From VMCP01 sp964645755 (GTDB taxonomy: Bacteria > Bacteroidota > Bacteroidia > NS11-12g > UBA955), in contig CAZYBT010000012.1 of the NCBI GenBank assembly GCA_964645755.1, positions 1-41,977 on the forward strand: a DNA stretch of 41,977 nucleotides, read 5' to 3'. The notes under the pieces were generated by a model, which did not search any database, had not been told where the DNA came from, and saw nothing but the letters and a program-made list of their open reading frames with translations. Of the stretch, positions 7,734 through 16,420 are shown piece by piece. Position numbers and translations under genes: made by a program. The stretch's first letter is position 1, and each line of letters begins with the position of its first letter.

Positions 7734-9965
7734 CGTAAATAAAATAGATCTCGCATCAGACGGCAATACTCCGGGTCCTGGATACCCTCCAGCTCTACGG
7801 GTGAAATACTTTTGATTGGTTAAGTTATTTACCGATACCTTGAACGAAATATTCTTTTTAATTTGATATTTTAAATTCAAATCCCAAATTTCATAACTTG
7901 GAATGAGTCCATTTTGTCCGTTGGAAGAGGCATCAACTGTGTTTAGAGCGTCGTTGTAAACCTTTGATACATAGCTATATTGGAAGCCAAATGTGAAGAT
8001 TTCGAGGTTGTTATCTCCGAGAATAGAGAAATTTGCACCTCCTCTGAAAATGTTTCGAGGGGCATTTTCAACGTATTTGTTATTCAAATTGCTGTCAATC
8101 ATTTTGCCTGTACTATTTTTGACTGAAACCATGTAATCTTGATATCTTGCATTGTTAAACGCATAAGAACCGAAAATAGGAAGTTTATATTTTTTCTTGA
8201 GGGATGTAGCAGCGAAAGCATCAATTTCCAAAATCGATTCAAAACCGGTGCTCAAGCTATTTCCAACATTTGTTTTTAACGTGTACAACTGATTTTGATC
8301 GTTGTATTTCGACAATCTTCCAATTCTATTGTTGTATTGCATTGCATAAACACTCATATCGAGGTAAAGCCATTTTCCTATGATTCCTCTGATACCCAAA
8401 TCAGAATTTAAGCCATGTGCATCTTTTAAATTGTTGTCTATCAATTCTGTACCTGGCACAGCTTGCATGTCGGAAAATAAAATTGGACGGTAAGCTTGGT
8501 TGATATTTCCATAAATTTCGAGGCCATTTTTTAGATGATATTCTACACCAAATCCAGCTATTGCTACGTTTCTAATTTGGTTGGGCGCAACAATATTGAT
8601 TGGTGTTCCATCACTGTTTAAACCAGATCTGCCAGAAGCATTTGAATTGATGTGTTCAAATCGAACGCCTGGAATTAAGAGTAAATTATTCTTGATTCTG
8701 AAAACTTGTTCGGCATAGATACTATAATTGTTGGTGTTAAACGTTTGTTCAACCGGGAATACTTCTTTGGTATCAAAATTTGCATCAATTCCGTTGCTTC
8801 CAACACCCTTTTGAAATCGTTGTGTGTTGCTGTGAAAATACCGAATTCCGGATGTAAACGTTTGTTTCACACCTGCAATCTGAAAGTTATATAAATAACC
8901 AATTTCAATTCCTTGGTTGCGATATTTATCAATTGAGAGTTCTCTATTGGCATAATTTAGTGTTGATTTGTTGATGGTGTCGAAAATATTAATTGCCTTG
9001 GTAAAACCTACGCTATTTCTATCCGCAACCATTGCAAATGTTGTCAAATGAATTTTTTGATTGTTGGTGAGATCCCAATTGAATTTAACATTTCCAGTGA
9101 GCCAAGGTGTGGAAAACCAATTCCTTGATCTATGGCTTACCGCAATATCACCTTGCATCTCGGCATCCGTAAGTCCCCCAGGTTGTTGACTTAACATACT
9201 GAAGTTGGTGATATCAAAACTCAGATTCATTTTTTTATTGAATTCATATCCCCCAGAAAAATAGAGCGTTTGGGTTTTGTATTGACTATTTTTTCGGAAT
9301 CCTTCCGCCGATCTTTTATCGTAGAAAGCATAATAATAGAATTTATTTTTTCGACCACTTAAAGCAATAAAATTGTTGTAAAGCCCAAAACTACCAATGG
9401 TTTGAGATGTATGTATGGAAAGTGGTAAGGTTTCAGATTTACCATCTCTCATGACATAGTTCATTAATCCACCAAATTGAGGTCCATATTGCAATGCTCC
9501 AGCTCCTTTAATGATTTGAATTCTTTGTATGGCCTGCATTGGCGGATTATAATATGCTTCCGGATAACCGAAAGGATCGGCAGAAATATCAGCACCGTTC
9601 TGACGCGTATTGAATTCCCAACTTCTGTTTGGACTTAACCCGCGGGAAGCAACGCCCACTTGAATGCCTGAACCATCGCTTTCCCAGATATGAATTCCGG
9701 GTACTTTTGCTAGAATTTGACGCATGTTATTGTTCACCACAATTGTATTTAATTGATCAAGAACAATGACTGCATTTTTCTTTCCGGCGTTAATTTTTGT
9801 ACCAACGATTTCAGGTGACGGAAGTACGTCACGCTTGTTTTGTTGTCCTACCAAAGAAATTTCCGATAGGTATTCAATATGGTTTTTGGTAGTATCAAAA
9901 GATACTTGAGCTGATAATTTTAAGCCCCAGATTGATGCGAGGGCTAGGATAAATTTGCTTGACAT
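7716..9965 (-). CDS. TonB-dependent outer-membrane receptor, FecA-like (iron/siderophore type)
   Basis: The 749-residue protein has a signal peptide (MSSKFILALASIWGLKLSAQ), an N-terminal plug domain and a long beta barrel. The plug motif VASRGLSPNRSWEFNTRQNG, followed by ADPFGYPEAYYNPP and IQIIKGAGALQYGPQFGG, closely resembles iron(III)-dicitrate (FecA-type) receptors. The C-terminal NNLTNQKYFTRRAGGYPGPG segment is the usual last-strand region. There is no N-terminal carboxypeptidase-like domain, which separates it from SusC. I chose the ATG at 9965, which places the signal peptide correctly and lies 27 bases after an exact -7 box. Ferric citrate as ligand is inferred from resemblance only; no FecIR-type regulator is adjacent. 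Confidence 0.85.
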   Translation of the reverse strand: MSSKFILALASIWGLKLSAQVSFDTTKNHIEYLSEISLVGQQNKRDVLPSPEIVGTKINAGKKNAVIVLDQLNTIVVNNNMRQILAKVPGIHIWESDGSGIQVGVASRGLSPNRSWEFNTRQNGADISADPFGYPEAYYNPPMQAIQRIQIIKGAGALQYGPQFGGLMNYVMRDGKSETLPLSIHTSQTIGSFGLYNNFIALSGRKNKFYYYAFYDKRSAEGFRKNSQYKTQTLYFSGGYEFNKKMNLSFDITNFSMLSQQPGGLTDAEMQGDIAVSHRSRNWFSTPWLTGNVKFNWDLTNNQKIHLTTFAMVADRNSVGFTKAINIFDTINKSTLNYANRELSIDKYRNQGIEIGYLYNFQIAGVKQTFTSGIRYFHSNTQRFQKGVGSNGIDANFDTKEVFPVEQTFNTNNYSIYAEQVFRIKNNLLLIPGVRFEHINSNASGRSGLNSDGTPINIVAPNQIRNVAIAGFGVEYHLKNGLEIYGNINQAYRPILFSDMQAVPGTELIDNNLKDAHGLNSDLGIRGIIGKWLYLDMSVYAMQYNNRIGRLSKYNDQNQLYTLKTNVGNSLSTGFESILEIDAFAATSLKKKYKLPIFGSYAFNNARYQDYMVSVKNSTGKMIDSNLNNKYVENAPRNIFRGGANFSILGDNNLEIFTFGFQYSYVSKVYNDALNTVDASSNGQNGLIPSYEIWDLNLKYQIKKNISFKVSVNNLTNQKYFTRRAGGYPGPGVLPSDARSILFTLDVKI

Positions 9966-9992
9966 CTTATTTAGATTGATTCTAATTTGATG

Positions 9993-10024
9993 CAAACTTA
10001 ATCCTTATTTAGAATTATTACAAA
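9993..10024 (-). promoter_or_regulatory. promoter of the TonB-dependent receptor (TTTG - 20 bp - TAAGTTTG)
   Basis: On the minus strand an exact -7 box, TAAGTTTG (10000-9993), is preceded after 20 bases by a -33 TTTG (10024-10021). It lies between the glycosyltransferase stop and the receptor start, so the receptor has its own promoter. Confidence 0.75.
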
Positions 10025-10029
10025 TAAAA

Positions 10030-11187
10030 TCAATATTTTCTTTCTTTCCAGACGGTTTTAGTTGGGAGAATAAAGAAAATAGCGGTTCCAATAGTTACAA
10101 AAAACATATAGATTTCATAGCACAAATGATTCAATATGTTCTTTTTAGGTTGGTTTAGAATCGTATATATTCGATTGATTTGCCAAGTTTGTAAAATAAA
10201 TTTTGTTGACCAAAAAAATAATCCAACTTGGCAGTCATTAAAGAGCATAAAAGGCAATCCAAAATAGAAGAGTCCGTATATCCCAAACAATATCCACCAA
10301 TACCAAGGGAGTTCTTTACCTCCACTGAGCCATCTTTTGCGTTGGTGCAACAATGGAATAAATCCTTGAATTTTTTCAGAAAAGGCGAGCACTTCGGCAT
10401 TCATAACATTATTCCATTTCCATCCTTTCTTGCAGATTTCTGAATACAATTTATAATCTTCCGTGATTGAAAATTTGATTTTACCATAACCTCCCGTTTG
10501 CCAATATGCTGATTTTCTTACAATCATGTTATTCCCAACTGCTGTAGCGGGTATACCCGAAAATGAAATTAAATTGAGCATTCCCATAAAATAGGTCCAA
10601 TCTATTTCTTGCATGATTCCACCAATCCCTGAACTCTTAACCATCGTTGTTCCGCTTGCAACACCCATTTCCTCTGAAAGGCTCGATAATAATCCAAGCG
10701 CCCAATATTGGTTTACAGTAACATCAGCATCTGTAATGAGTAAAAATTCACCAACTGCATATTGATCCATTTGGGCCATCACTCTGGCTTTTGCTTTTAA
10801 CCCGCTTTCATCATCTTGAATATGAATCAATTGAATGTTTTGAGGGGCATTGGAATGATTGATTTTTTCAATGTAAGCCTCAACCAATTCAGCGGTTTTA
10901 TCTGTACTTTGGTCGTTTCCAATAAGTATTTGTACTTTATTTTTAGGATATTTAAGAGAAACCAATGAGTCGAGGCAATGAATAATGTTCTTTTCTTCAT
11001 TTCTACAAGCAACCAAAATACTGATCAATGGTAAGTTTTCGGAAGTTACATTTATTTGTGATTGATTTTGAATGGCTTTCCTAAAAAAATCATTTTGATA
11101 GACCTTGTAATTCAGTAAACACAGTAGTTGCCAAATTTGCACCAACAGATATAAAATGATAATTGCGTAAAGCAAAGCATTCATCAT
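10030..11187 (-). CDS. membrane-bound family 2 glycosyltransferase
   Basis: The 385-residue enzyme has one N-terminal membrane span (about residues 2-25), a cytoplasmic GT2 domain and C-terminal hydrophobic spans (about residues 295-375). The catalytic domain shows ISILVACRNEEKNI, the metal/nucleotide-sugar DAD motif (Asp153 to Asp155), a TED catalytic base (Asp244) and QRKRW (residues 282-286). This full set is typical of processive or lipid-linked GT2 enzymes such as those making exopolysaccharide. The start overlaps the deacetylase stop by four bases (ATGA), so the two are translationally coupled, recalling the NodB/NodC and PgaB/PgaC pairings. The sugar donor and acceptor are unknown. Confidence 0.85.
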   Translation of the reverse strand: MMNALLYAIIILYLLVQIWQLLCLLNYKVYQNDFFRKAIQNQSQINVTSENLPLISILVACRNEEKNIIHCLDSLVSLKYPKNKVQILIGNDQSTDKTAELVEAYIEKINHSNAPQNIQLIHIQDDESGLKAKARVMAQMDQYAVGEFLLITDADVTVNQYWALGLLSSLSEEMGVASGTTMVKSSGIGGIMQEIDWTYFMGMLNLISFSGIPATAVGNNMIVRKSAYWQTGGYGKIKFSITEDYKLYSEICKKGWKWNNVMNAEVLAFSEKIQGFIPLLHQRKRWLSGGKELPWYWWILFGIYGLFYFGLPFMLFNDCQVGLFFWSTKFILQTWQINRIYTILNQPKKNILNHLCYEIYMFFVTIGTAIFFILPTKTVWKERKY

Positions 11188-11813
11188 TGTTCAATTGTTT
11201 TAAAGTGAAATCCGCGGTTTTTCATATTTTCAATGTAGGGGCCAAGGAGTTTGATGGTTTGCAATCTCGACTTCAAACTGTCGTGAAAAACTACAATACT
11301 GCCATTTCGAGATTTTTTGCTGATCATTTTCAAACAATAATTTAAGTTGATTGATTTGTCGTAATCGTAACTCAAAATATCCCACATGATAATTTTATAG
11401 CCTCTTCTGATAATTTCCGAAGCTTGATCTTTTCGAATTCTCCCGTAAGGAGGTCTAAAAAGGGTTGTTTGGGTAAACTTGGAAATTGAATTTTCAGCCA
11501 TTTCAACATTTTCGATATATTTTTTTGAGGGACATATCCATCCTTTCAAATGGTTATAGGTGTGATTACCAATAGAATGTCCCTCAGAAACAATACGATT
11601 CATAATTACAGGAAAGCGATCCACATTTTCACCCACGCAAAAGAACGTAGCTTTTACTTGATAATGTTGCAAGATATCGAGCACCTCATTGGTTGCTAAA
11701 TCATTCGGTCCATCATCGAAACTAAGATAAATAAATTTCTCTTTTGGATTCAATCGCCATATATACCGATAAAAATACCTTTGGATAAACGAATTCACCT
11801 TAAAAAACCGCAT
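11184..11813 (-). CDS. polysaccharide deacetylase (NodB homology domain)
   Basis: This 209-residue carbohydrate esterase family 4 enzyme is likely to remove acetyl groups from N-acetylglucosamine-containing glycans. It has all the NodB motifs: LSFDDGP (Asp33 catalytic base, Asp34 metal ligand), HTYNH (His84 and His88, metal ligands), RPPYG (Arg120), DILSYDYD and VVFHDS. There is no obvious cleavable signal peptide, but the N-terminus is basic and aromatic. I chose the ATG at 11813; an in-frame TTG at 11825 overlaps the likely promoter box. It is co-transcribed with the following glycosyltransferase through a 4-base overlap and is divergent from the kynurenine monooxygenase gene. Confidence 0.9.
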   Translation of the reverse strand: MRFFKVNSFIQRYFYRYIWRLNPKEKFIYLSFDDGPNDLATNEVLDILQHYQVKATFFCVGENVDRFPVIMNRIVSEGHSIGNHTYNHLKGWICPSKKYIENVEMAENSISKFTQTTLFRPPYGRIRKDQASEIIRRGYKIIMWDILSYDYDKSINLNYCLKMISKKSRNGSIVVFHDSLKSRLQTIKLLGPYIENMKNRGFHFKTIEQ

Positions 11814-11822
11814 AAGAATAAA

Positions 11823-11830
11823 CAAAAATG
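11823..11830 (-). promoter_or_regulatory. near-consensus -7 box (CATTTTTG) for the deacetylase gene
   Basis: Seven of eight positions, counting the two free ones, fit TAnnTTTG on the minus strand. It ends nine bases before the ATG at 11813. Confidence 0.4.
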
Positions 11831-11865
11831 ATAGATTTTTTTGATGAATGCACCATACTATGCAC

Positions 11866-11873
11866 TAAATTTG
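11866..11873 (+). promoter_or_regulatory. -7 box TAAATTTG for kmo
   Basis: An exact TAnnTTTG match ends five bases before the ATG at 11879; a TTTG at 11840-11843 is a possible -33 element. The short distance makes the ATG at 11828 impossible as a start from this promoter and predicts an almost leaderless mRNA. Confidence 0.65.
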
Positions 11874-11878
11874 TAAAT

Positions 11879-13207
11879 ATGTCTGAGAAAATAACATTGG
11901 TAGGCGGTGGTTTAGCCGGCAGTTTAATGTCGATCTATTTAGCTAAAAAGGGTTACGAGGTTCATTTGTATGAGAGGCGCGGTGATATGCGTCAGGGGAA
12001 ATATGAAGGAGGCAGAAGTATCAACTTGGCATTATCTACTCGCGGCATTAATGCACTCAGTAAAGTTGGATTGGTAGAGGAAATACTTGGTATATCCATC
12101 CCAATGTCGGGCAGAATGATGCACAGCACCGCTGGTGATTTGGCTTATCAAGCATATGGTAGAGAAGACCAGGCTATTTATTCAGTTTCAAGAGGGGAAT
12201 TAAATATTCGATTGCTCCAACTGGCTGACCAATATGAGAATATTCACATGTATTTTGATCATAAGTGCATAGGGGCAAATTTAGAGACGAATGAAACCAC
12301 CTTTATCAATGCGAGTGGAGAAACCATCAAAGACAAAGCAGATGTGGTATTGTCAACTGATGGCGCTTTTTCAGCTGTAAGAGATGCCATGATGCGCTAT
12401 CCTCGTTACAATTTTTCTCAGTCTTATGAGAATTATGGTTATAAAGAATTGGAAATAGTTCCATCATCATCGGGATTGTTTCAAATGGAGGAAAATGCAC
12501 TTCATATATGGCCGAGAAAGAGCTTTATGATGATAGCATTACCGAATCCTGGCGGGAATTTTACTTGTACCTTATTCATGCCTTACGATGGTGATTTGAG
12601 CTTATCGTCGTTGTCTACTTCGGAAAAAGTAACTGAATTTTTCAATGAATACTTTTCAGATGCTGTGCCAATGATGCCGAATTTAGTGGAAGACTTCTTC
12701 CAAAATCCTACAGGTCACCTTGCTACAATGAGATGTTACCCTTGGGTAAAAAACAAAGTTGCATTAATGGGCGATAGTGCGCACGCTGTGGTGCCATTTT
12801 ATGGTCAAGGCATGAACTGTTCTTTTGAAGATTGCGTTGTATTAGATGAATGCATCGATCAATTCAAAGGCGATTGGAACAAGATCTTGGACGAATATCA
12901 AAAAATGCGAAAGCCCAATGCCGACGCTATTGCTAATTTAGCGCTCCAAAATTTTATTGAAATGAGAGACTTGGTAGGTTCTCCGGAGTTCTTACATAAG
13001 AAACACGTTGAACATGAGCTCGTAGAAAAATATAGCGATATTTATAAGAGTCAGTATGAAAGAGTTACCTTCAGCAATGACGGTTATTTGGATGCTTGGA
13101 ATTGGGGGGCAAAAAATGATGCATTGCTCGAAAAAATTATTTCGAATAATTGGGAAAACCGAATTTCTGATGACGCATTTATGCGAAATCTAATCCTGAA
13201 CGCTTAA
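11879..13207 (+). CDS. kmo: kynurenine 3-monooxygenase
   Basis: This FAD-dependent hydroxylase converts L-kynurenine to 3-hydroxykynurenine using NADPH and O2, in tryptophan degradation or NAD synthesis. At 442 residues it has the bacterial KMO length. It shows the FAD dinucleotide motif VGGGLAGS (residues 8-15), YERRGDMR, the KMO-type GRSINLALSTRG, an STDGAFSAVR segment, and the second FAD motif MGDSAHAVVPFYGQGMNC (around residues 295-312). I chose the ATG at 11879 because the Rossmann strand then starts at residue 4 as usual and the promoter box sits just upstream. No kynureninase or dioxygenase gene lies nearby. Confidence 0.9.
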   Translation: MSEKITLVGGGLAGSLMSIYLAKKGYEVHLYERRGDMRQGKYEGGRSINLALSTRGINALSKVGLVEEILGISIPMSGRMMHSTAGDLAYQAYGREDQAIYSVSRGELNIRLLQLADQYENIHMYFDHKCIGANLETNETTFINASGETIKDKADVVLSTDGAFSAVRDAMMRYPRYNFSQSYENYGYKELEIVPSSSGLFQMEENALHIWPRKSFMMIALPNPGGNFTCTLFMPYDGDLSLSSLSTSEKVTEFFNEYFSDAVPMMPNLVEDFFQNPTGHLATMRCYPWVKNKVALMGDSAHAVVPFYGQGMNCSFEDCVVLDECIDQFKGDWNKILDEYQKMRKPNADAIANLALQNFIEMRDLVGSPEFLHKKHVEHELVEKYSDIYKSQYERVTFSNDGYLDAWNWGAKNDALLEKIISNNWENRISDDAFMRNLILNA

Positions 13208-13209
13208 GT

Positions 13210-13422
13210 TTACTTTTTCTTTTTTGCGTCTATTACACTGTCGATATAATCGGGGTTGTAATTGGTTTTATATGTCTTTTTCTGAGTGTATTTTACCCCA
13301 GTTTTTTGGTGGTATTCTTTATTTGGTTTCAAAATACCCACATAGGCCCATATTGCAATTCCTGTGATGATTGAAAAAAAAATTACTGCAACGATTAGTT
13401 TCTGTTTCTGCTGTTTTTCCAT
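13210..13422 (-). CDS. small single-span membrane protein
   Basis: This 70-residue protein begins with a Lys/Gln-rich N-terminus (MEKQQKQKL), followed by one hydrophobic span (about residues 10-30) and a very basic C-terminal tail ending DAKKKK. It follows the Ldh-family gene by 13 bases, in the same direction; an alternative in-frame ATG at 13449 would overlap that gene by 14 bases. The convergent kmo stop is only two bases away. I do not recognise a family. Confidence 0.6.
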   Translation of the reverse strand: MEKQQKQKLIVAVIFFSIITGIAIWAYVGILKPNKEYHQKTGVKYTQKKTYKTNYNPDYIDSVIDAKKKK

Positions 13423-13435
13423 TTTATATGATTTT

Positions 13436-14515
13436 TTAAAGGGGGACATTTATTTTCAGGGAATCTGAAAGATGTTTGATATCTTCAACAACGGCTTCTA
13501 CAAGTGGAATTCCATTTTTACTGCGGTCTAATTTGAGGAAATGCTCAATTTCACCGGGAATTTTAACAGGGATTTCAGAATTTAACGGAATTGTGTTTTT
13601 AAAGGTGTTGATCCAAAGATCCATTTTTTCTTTGGTGGTTTGTTTGTCTTGAAATCCATCTAAATCCCAGCATCCAACGAAATGACCAATACCTTTACCC
13701 GGTTGATTTGGCAAAGGATCTAAAAAAGAAACGAACGGTGGCACCCAAGGACCAAAATTTGCACCGGTGATCACGCCAGAAAATATATCCACCCAAGAAC
13801 CCAATCCATAACCTTTATGAAATGCACCGTCGGTATTACCACCAAGAGGCAGCAACATTCCTCCTGATTTCAAAGCGCTTGCATTAATGGTTTCCTCTCC
13901 TTGTTTTGTAATGGCCCAGCCTTTAGGTATTGGCTTATTTACCCGTTCTGCAATTTCTAATTTTCCATTCGCTGCAGCGGCTGTGGCCATGTCTAAAACG
14001 AATGGAATTTCATTCAATGTTGGAACTGCTACACAGATAGGATTTGTGCCAAGCATCCGTTGTTTTCCGTTAGCCGGAGTAACTAAAGGACTTGCATTTG
14101 TCATGGAAAATCCGATGTAATCATGTTCTAAGGCCATCATTGCATGATAAGCAGCAATACCAAAATGATTGGAATTGGAAATTCCGACCCAGCCGCTACC
14201 ATATTCTGCGGTGATTTCTGCGGCAATTTTCATTGCAAAAGGTGCAGAGAGCAATCCGATTCCAGAATTTGCATCTATATGCACCATTGTTTTTTTGCGA
14301 TGTTCTATTTTGAATATAGGATTTGGATTGATTCTATTTTTTTGTATCAATCGAACATATCCCGATAATCTGGCAACACCATGGCTGTCAATCCCACGTA
14401 AATCGGCTTCTACCAAAACATTCGCGGCAAGAATTGCATTTTGCTCTGAAAATCCGCAAACAAGGAAAACTTCTGAAATCCAATTTTTCAGGGTAAGTGC
14501 ATCAATTTTTATCAT
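13436..14515 (-). CDS. Ldh-family (malate/L-lactate/ureidoglycolate type) NAD(P)-dependent oxidoreductase
   Basis: This 359-residue protein is a type 2 malate/L-lactate dehydrogenase, a fold unrelated to classical LDH. It shows the family motifs LRGIDSHGVARLSGYV (catalytic region, about residues 55-70), GWVGISNSNHFGIAAYH and GTNPICVAVP, together with GAFHKGYGLG. The segment VLDMATAAAANGKLEIAER is the usual post-catalytic loop. Substrates in the family include malate, lactate, ureidoglycolate and sulfolactate, and the sequence does not let me choose. The start overlaps the end of the M61 peptidase gene by 14 bases, indicating one transcript. Confidence 0.85.
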   Translation of the reverse strand: MIKIDALTLKNWISEVFLVCGFSEQNAILAANVLVEADLRGIDSHGVARLSGYVRLIQKNRINPNPIFKIEHRKKTMVHIDANSGIGLLSAPFAMKIAAEITAEYGSGWVGISNSNHFGIAAYHAMMALEHDYIGFSMTNASPLVTPANGKQRMLGTNPICVAVPTLNEIPFVLDMATAAAANGKLEIAERVNKPIPKGWAITKQGEETINASALKSGGMLLPLGGNTDGAFHKGYGLGSWVDIFSGVITGANFGPWVPPFVSFLDPLPNQPGKGIGHFVGCWDLDGFQDKQTTKEKMDLWINTFKNTIPLNSEIPVKIPGEIEHFLKLDRSKNGIPLVEAVVEDIKHLSDSLKINVPL

Positions 14516-16346
14516 TACTCGCTACTTTTAACCATTTTTGAAGCGGACCCTCTATGTTCCAGTATTCTGTAGTTAGTTGTTTTTCAGCTAAATTACATTG
14601 AAATTCAACTTCTTTCAATGGATTAAATTTTCCGGAAAGTTCACGAATTAAACCCCCTCTGTTTACAATTAAGTTCACTTCAGCCGGTTTTCCAATTTTA
14701 TTCCACGTTTGCTCCAAGTCATTATTCAATCGAATTTGATTCAATGCAATTAATTCATCGTTCACTTGAAGTCCCAAATCTAATGAAGGCCCAGGATTTC
14801 TGACATATTTCACAACAGTTTTGCCATTGCTTACTTCGTAGTTAATTCCCCAAGAAAATTTATTGACTTCAGATTTTTTAGATAAAATATCCAAATTGCT
14901 GAAGATACCAACATAGTCTGGTGATTCCGTTGTATTCAACCATTTGTTGAAATCTGCAGATAGGTCAACACCTGAAATTTTATTACAAATTGCCAAAAAG
15001 TCTTCATCGGTGTATCCCAATCCATCCTTATTTTTCTTGTTGTTCAAATAAAAGTCTTTGTTAAGCGCTTTGAAAACATCATCGAGGGATTTTTTTCCAT
15101 TGGTAAATTTACAAATACTCATGTCTAATAAAGCGCCAATGACAAGTCCCTTAGAATAATAAGAATATGAATTATTTTTAGAATTTTCATTGGGGCGATA
15201 TTCTTTGATCCATGCATCCCAACTCATTTCATGTAAGGTGGCAATTTTGCTGCCGGCTCTATTTTCATGGTTGTTGATATAGTTGGTAAGGGTATTCAAA
15301 AAATCTTGTCGGGAAACATATCCAGCCCTCATAAGAGCAAGTTCATCGTAATAGGAGGTGATGCCCTCGGCAATCCATAGAGATTTGGTATAATTTTCAT
15401 TACTATAATCAAACGGACCAAGTGCAACGGGACGAATTCTTTTCACATTCCACAGATGGAAATATTCGTGAGCAACCAATCCAAGTAGACCTTGGTAAGA
15501 TTGTGAATTTGAATACCCAAAACGGCTCATCATCAGAGTGCTTCCATTTTTGTGTTCCAATCCTCCACCACCGGCTTCAACGTTTTGAATGATAAAAGTG
15601 TAAGTTTTACAGGGCATTTCACCAATGATATTCACCATAGTTTGACAGATTTTTTGCATATCCAACTTCAGTTTATTGATTTGGGCATTGTGTTGTCCAA
15701 CCATAGCCACCCTATGAACAACTTGATTTACTATAAATTCGAAAACTTCAAAATTTCCCATTTGAATAGGGGAGTCTACCATTTCGTCGTAGTTTTCAAA
15801 AGTCAACATTACTTCGTGTGGTGTGCCCTTGATTCTATCCGAAGTAATCACATCTACATGTGAAACAATGTCGTTCCAAGTTTTGGGCAATTCTACAGAG
15901 CAATAAATTTTTGATTTTTCTTTTCCTTCAATAAAAGCACACACAGAAGCCAAATTAAGCAAAGCTTGATCTTCATCTATATAGGATGTTCTTACACTCA
16001 TTTCATAGCAGTAAACGGTATAAGAAAACTTTATTTTATCCCCTTTTTTTACAGGAATTGTCCAAGTATTTTTATCAGATTTTAAAACACTTGCGGCTTT
16101 ACCATTGATTTCCAAATTTACAGATTCAACGTTTTTAGCAAATTCACGCACCAAATAGCTACCTGGCGTCCAAACCGGCATGCTTATTTTCAAATTTGTT
16201 TTGTCCGTTGCGGTATAATGAATGGAAACATGAGCATTGTGATTTTTGGGGTTAGGTACGGTTATGGAATAATTGATCGATTGGCCTGATAACGTTGTCA
16301 TTGTTGTAAGTATGAATAAAAATGCTAGAAGAATGTGTTTTCGCAT
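14502..16346 (-). CDS. M61-family (glycyl aminopeptidase-like) metallopeptidase with PDZ domain
   Basis: The 614-residue exported peptidase has a signal peptide (MRKHILLAFLFILTTMTTLSGQ), an N-terminal beta domain containing MPVWTPGSYLVREFAKNVE (typical of M61), a zinc-binding HEYFH motif (His293, Glu294, His297) followed by LWNVKRIRP, and a downstream glutamate in WIAEGITSYYDEL. The region from about residue 500 is a PDZ-like domain containing YVRNPGPSLDLGLQVNDELIA. I chose the ATG at 16346: it gives a proper signal peptide and lies five bases after a near-consensus -7 box, while the ATG at 16361 overlaps that box. It heads a three-gene minus-strand operon. The protein likely acts in the periplasm; its substrate is unknown. 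Confidence 0.85.
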   Translation of the reverse strand: MRKHILLAFLFILTTMTTLSGQSINYSITVPNPKNHNAHVSIHYTATDKTNLKISMPVWTPGSYLVREFAKNVESVNLEINGKAASVLKSDKNTWTIPVKKGDKIKFSYTVYCYEMSVRTSYIDEDQALLNLASVCAFIEGKEKSKIYCSVELPKTWNDIVSHVDVITSDRIKGTPHEVMLTFENYDEMVDSPIQMGNFEVFEFIVNQVVHRVAMVGQHNAQINKLKLDMQKICQTMVNIIGEMPCKTYTFIIQNVEAGGGGLEHKNGSTLMMSRFGYSNSQSYQGLLGLVAHEYFHLWNVKRIRPVALGPFDYSNENYTKSLWIAEGITSYYDELALMRAGYVSRQDFLNTLTNYINNHENRAGSKIATLHEMSWDAWIKEYRPNENSKNNSYSYYSKGLVIGALLDMSICKFTNGKKSLDDVFKALNKDFYLNNKKNKDGLGYTDEDFLAICNKISGVDLSADFNKWLNTTESPDYVGIFSNLDILSKKSEVNKFSWGINYEVSNGKTVVKYVRNPGPSLDLGLQVNDELIALNQIRLNNDLEQTWNKIGKPAEVNLIVNRGGLIRELSGKFNPLKEVEFQCNLAEKQLTTEYWNIEGPLQKWLKVASNDKN

Positions 16347-16351
16347 AGTTG

Positions 16352-16359
16352 CAAATTTC
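16352..16359 (-). promoter_or_regulatory. near-consensus -7 box (GAAATTTG) for the M61 peptidase operon
   Basis: It differs from TAnnTTTG only at the first base and ends five bases before the preferred ATG at 16346 on the minus strand. Confidence 0.4.
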
Positions 16360-16407
16360 ATTTATTTTATTGACAAACAGAAATGAAAGAAATTGAGTTT
16401 TTTTGAT

Positions 16408-16415
16408 TATATTTG
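16408..16415 (+). promoter_or_regulatory. -7 box TATATTTG for the lipoprotein gene at 16421
   Basis: An exact TAnnTTTG match ends five bases before the ATG. The in-frame TTG at 16403 lies upstream of the box and cannot be the start if this promoter is used. Confidence 0.6.
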
Positions 16416-16420
16416 ATAAA

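Noticed and set aside
13887..14120. Possible antisense gene within the dehydrogenase
   Set aside because: It is another shadow frame with no promoter box or conserved motif.
14169..14531. Plus-strand open frame of 120 codons
   Set aside because: It is antisense to the Ldh-family dehydrogenase, which has clear motifs across this stretch.
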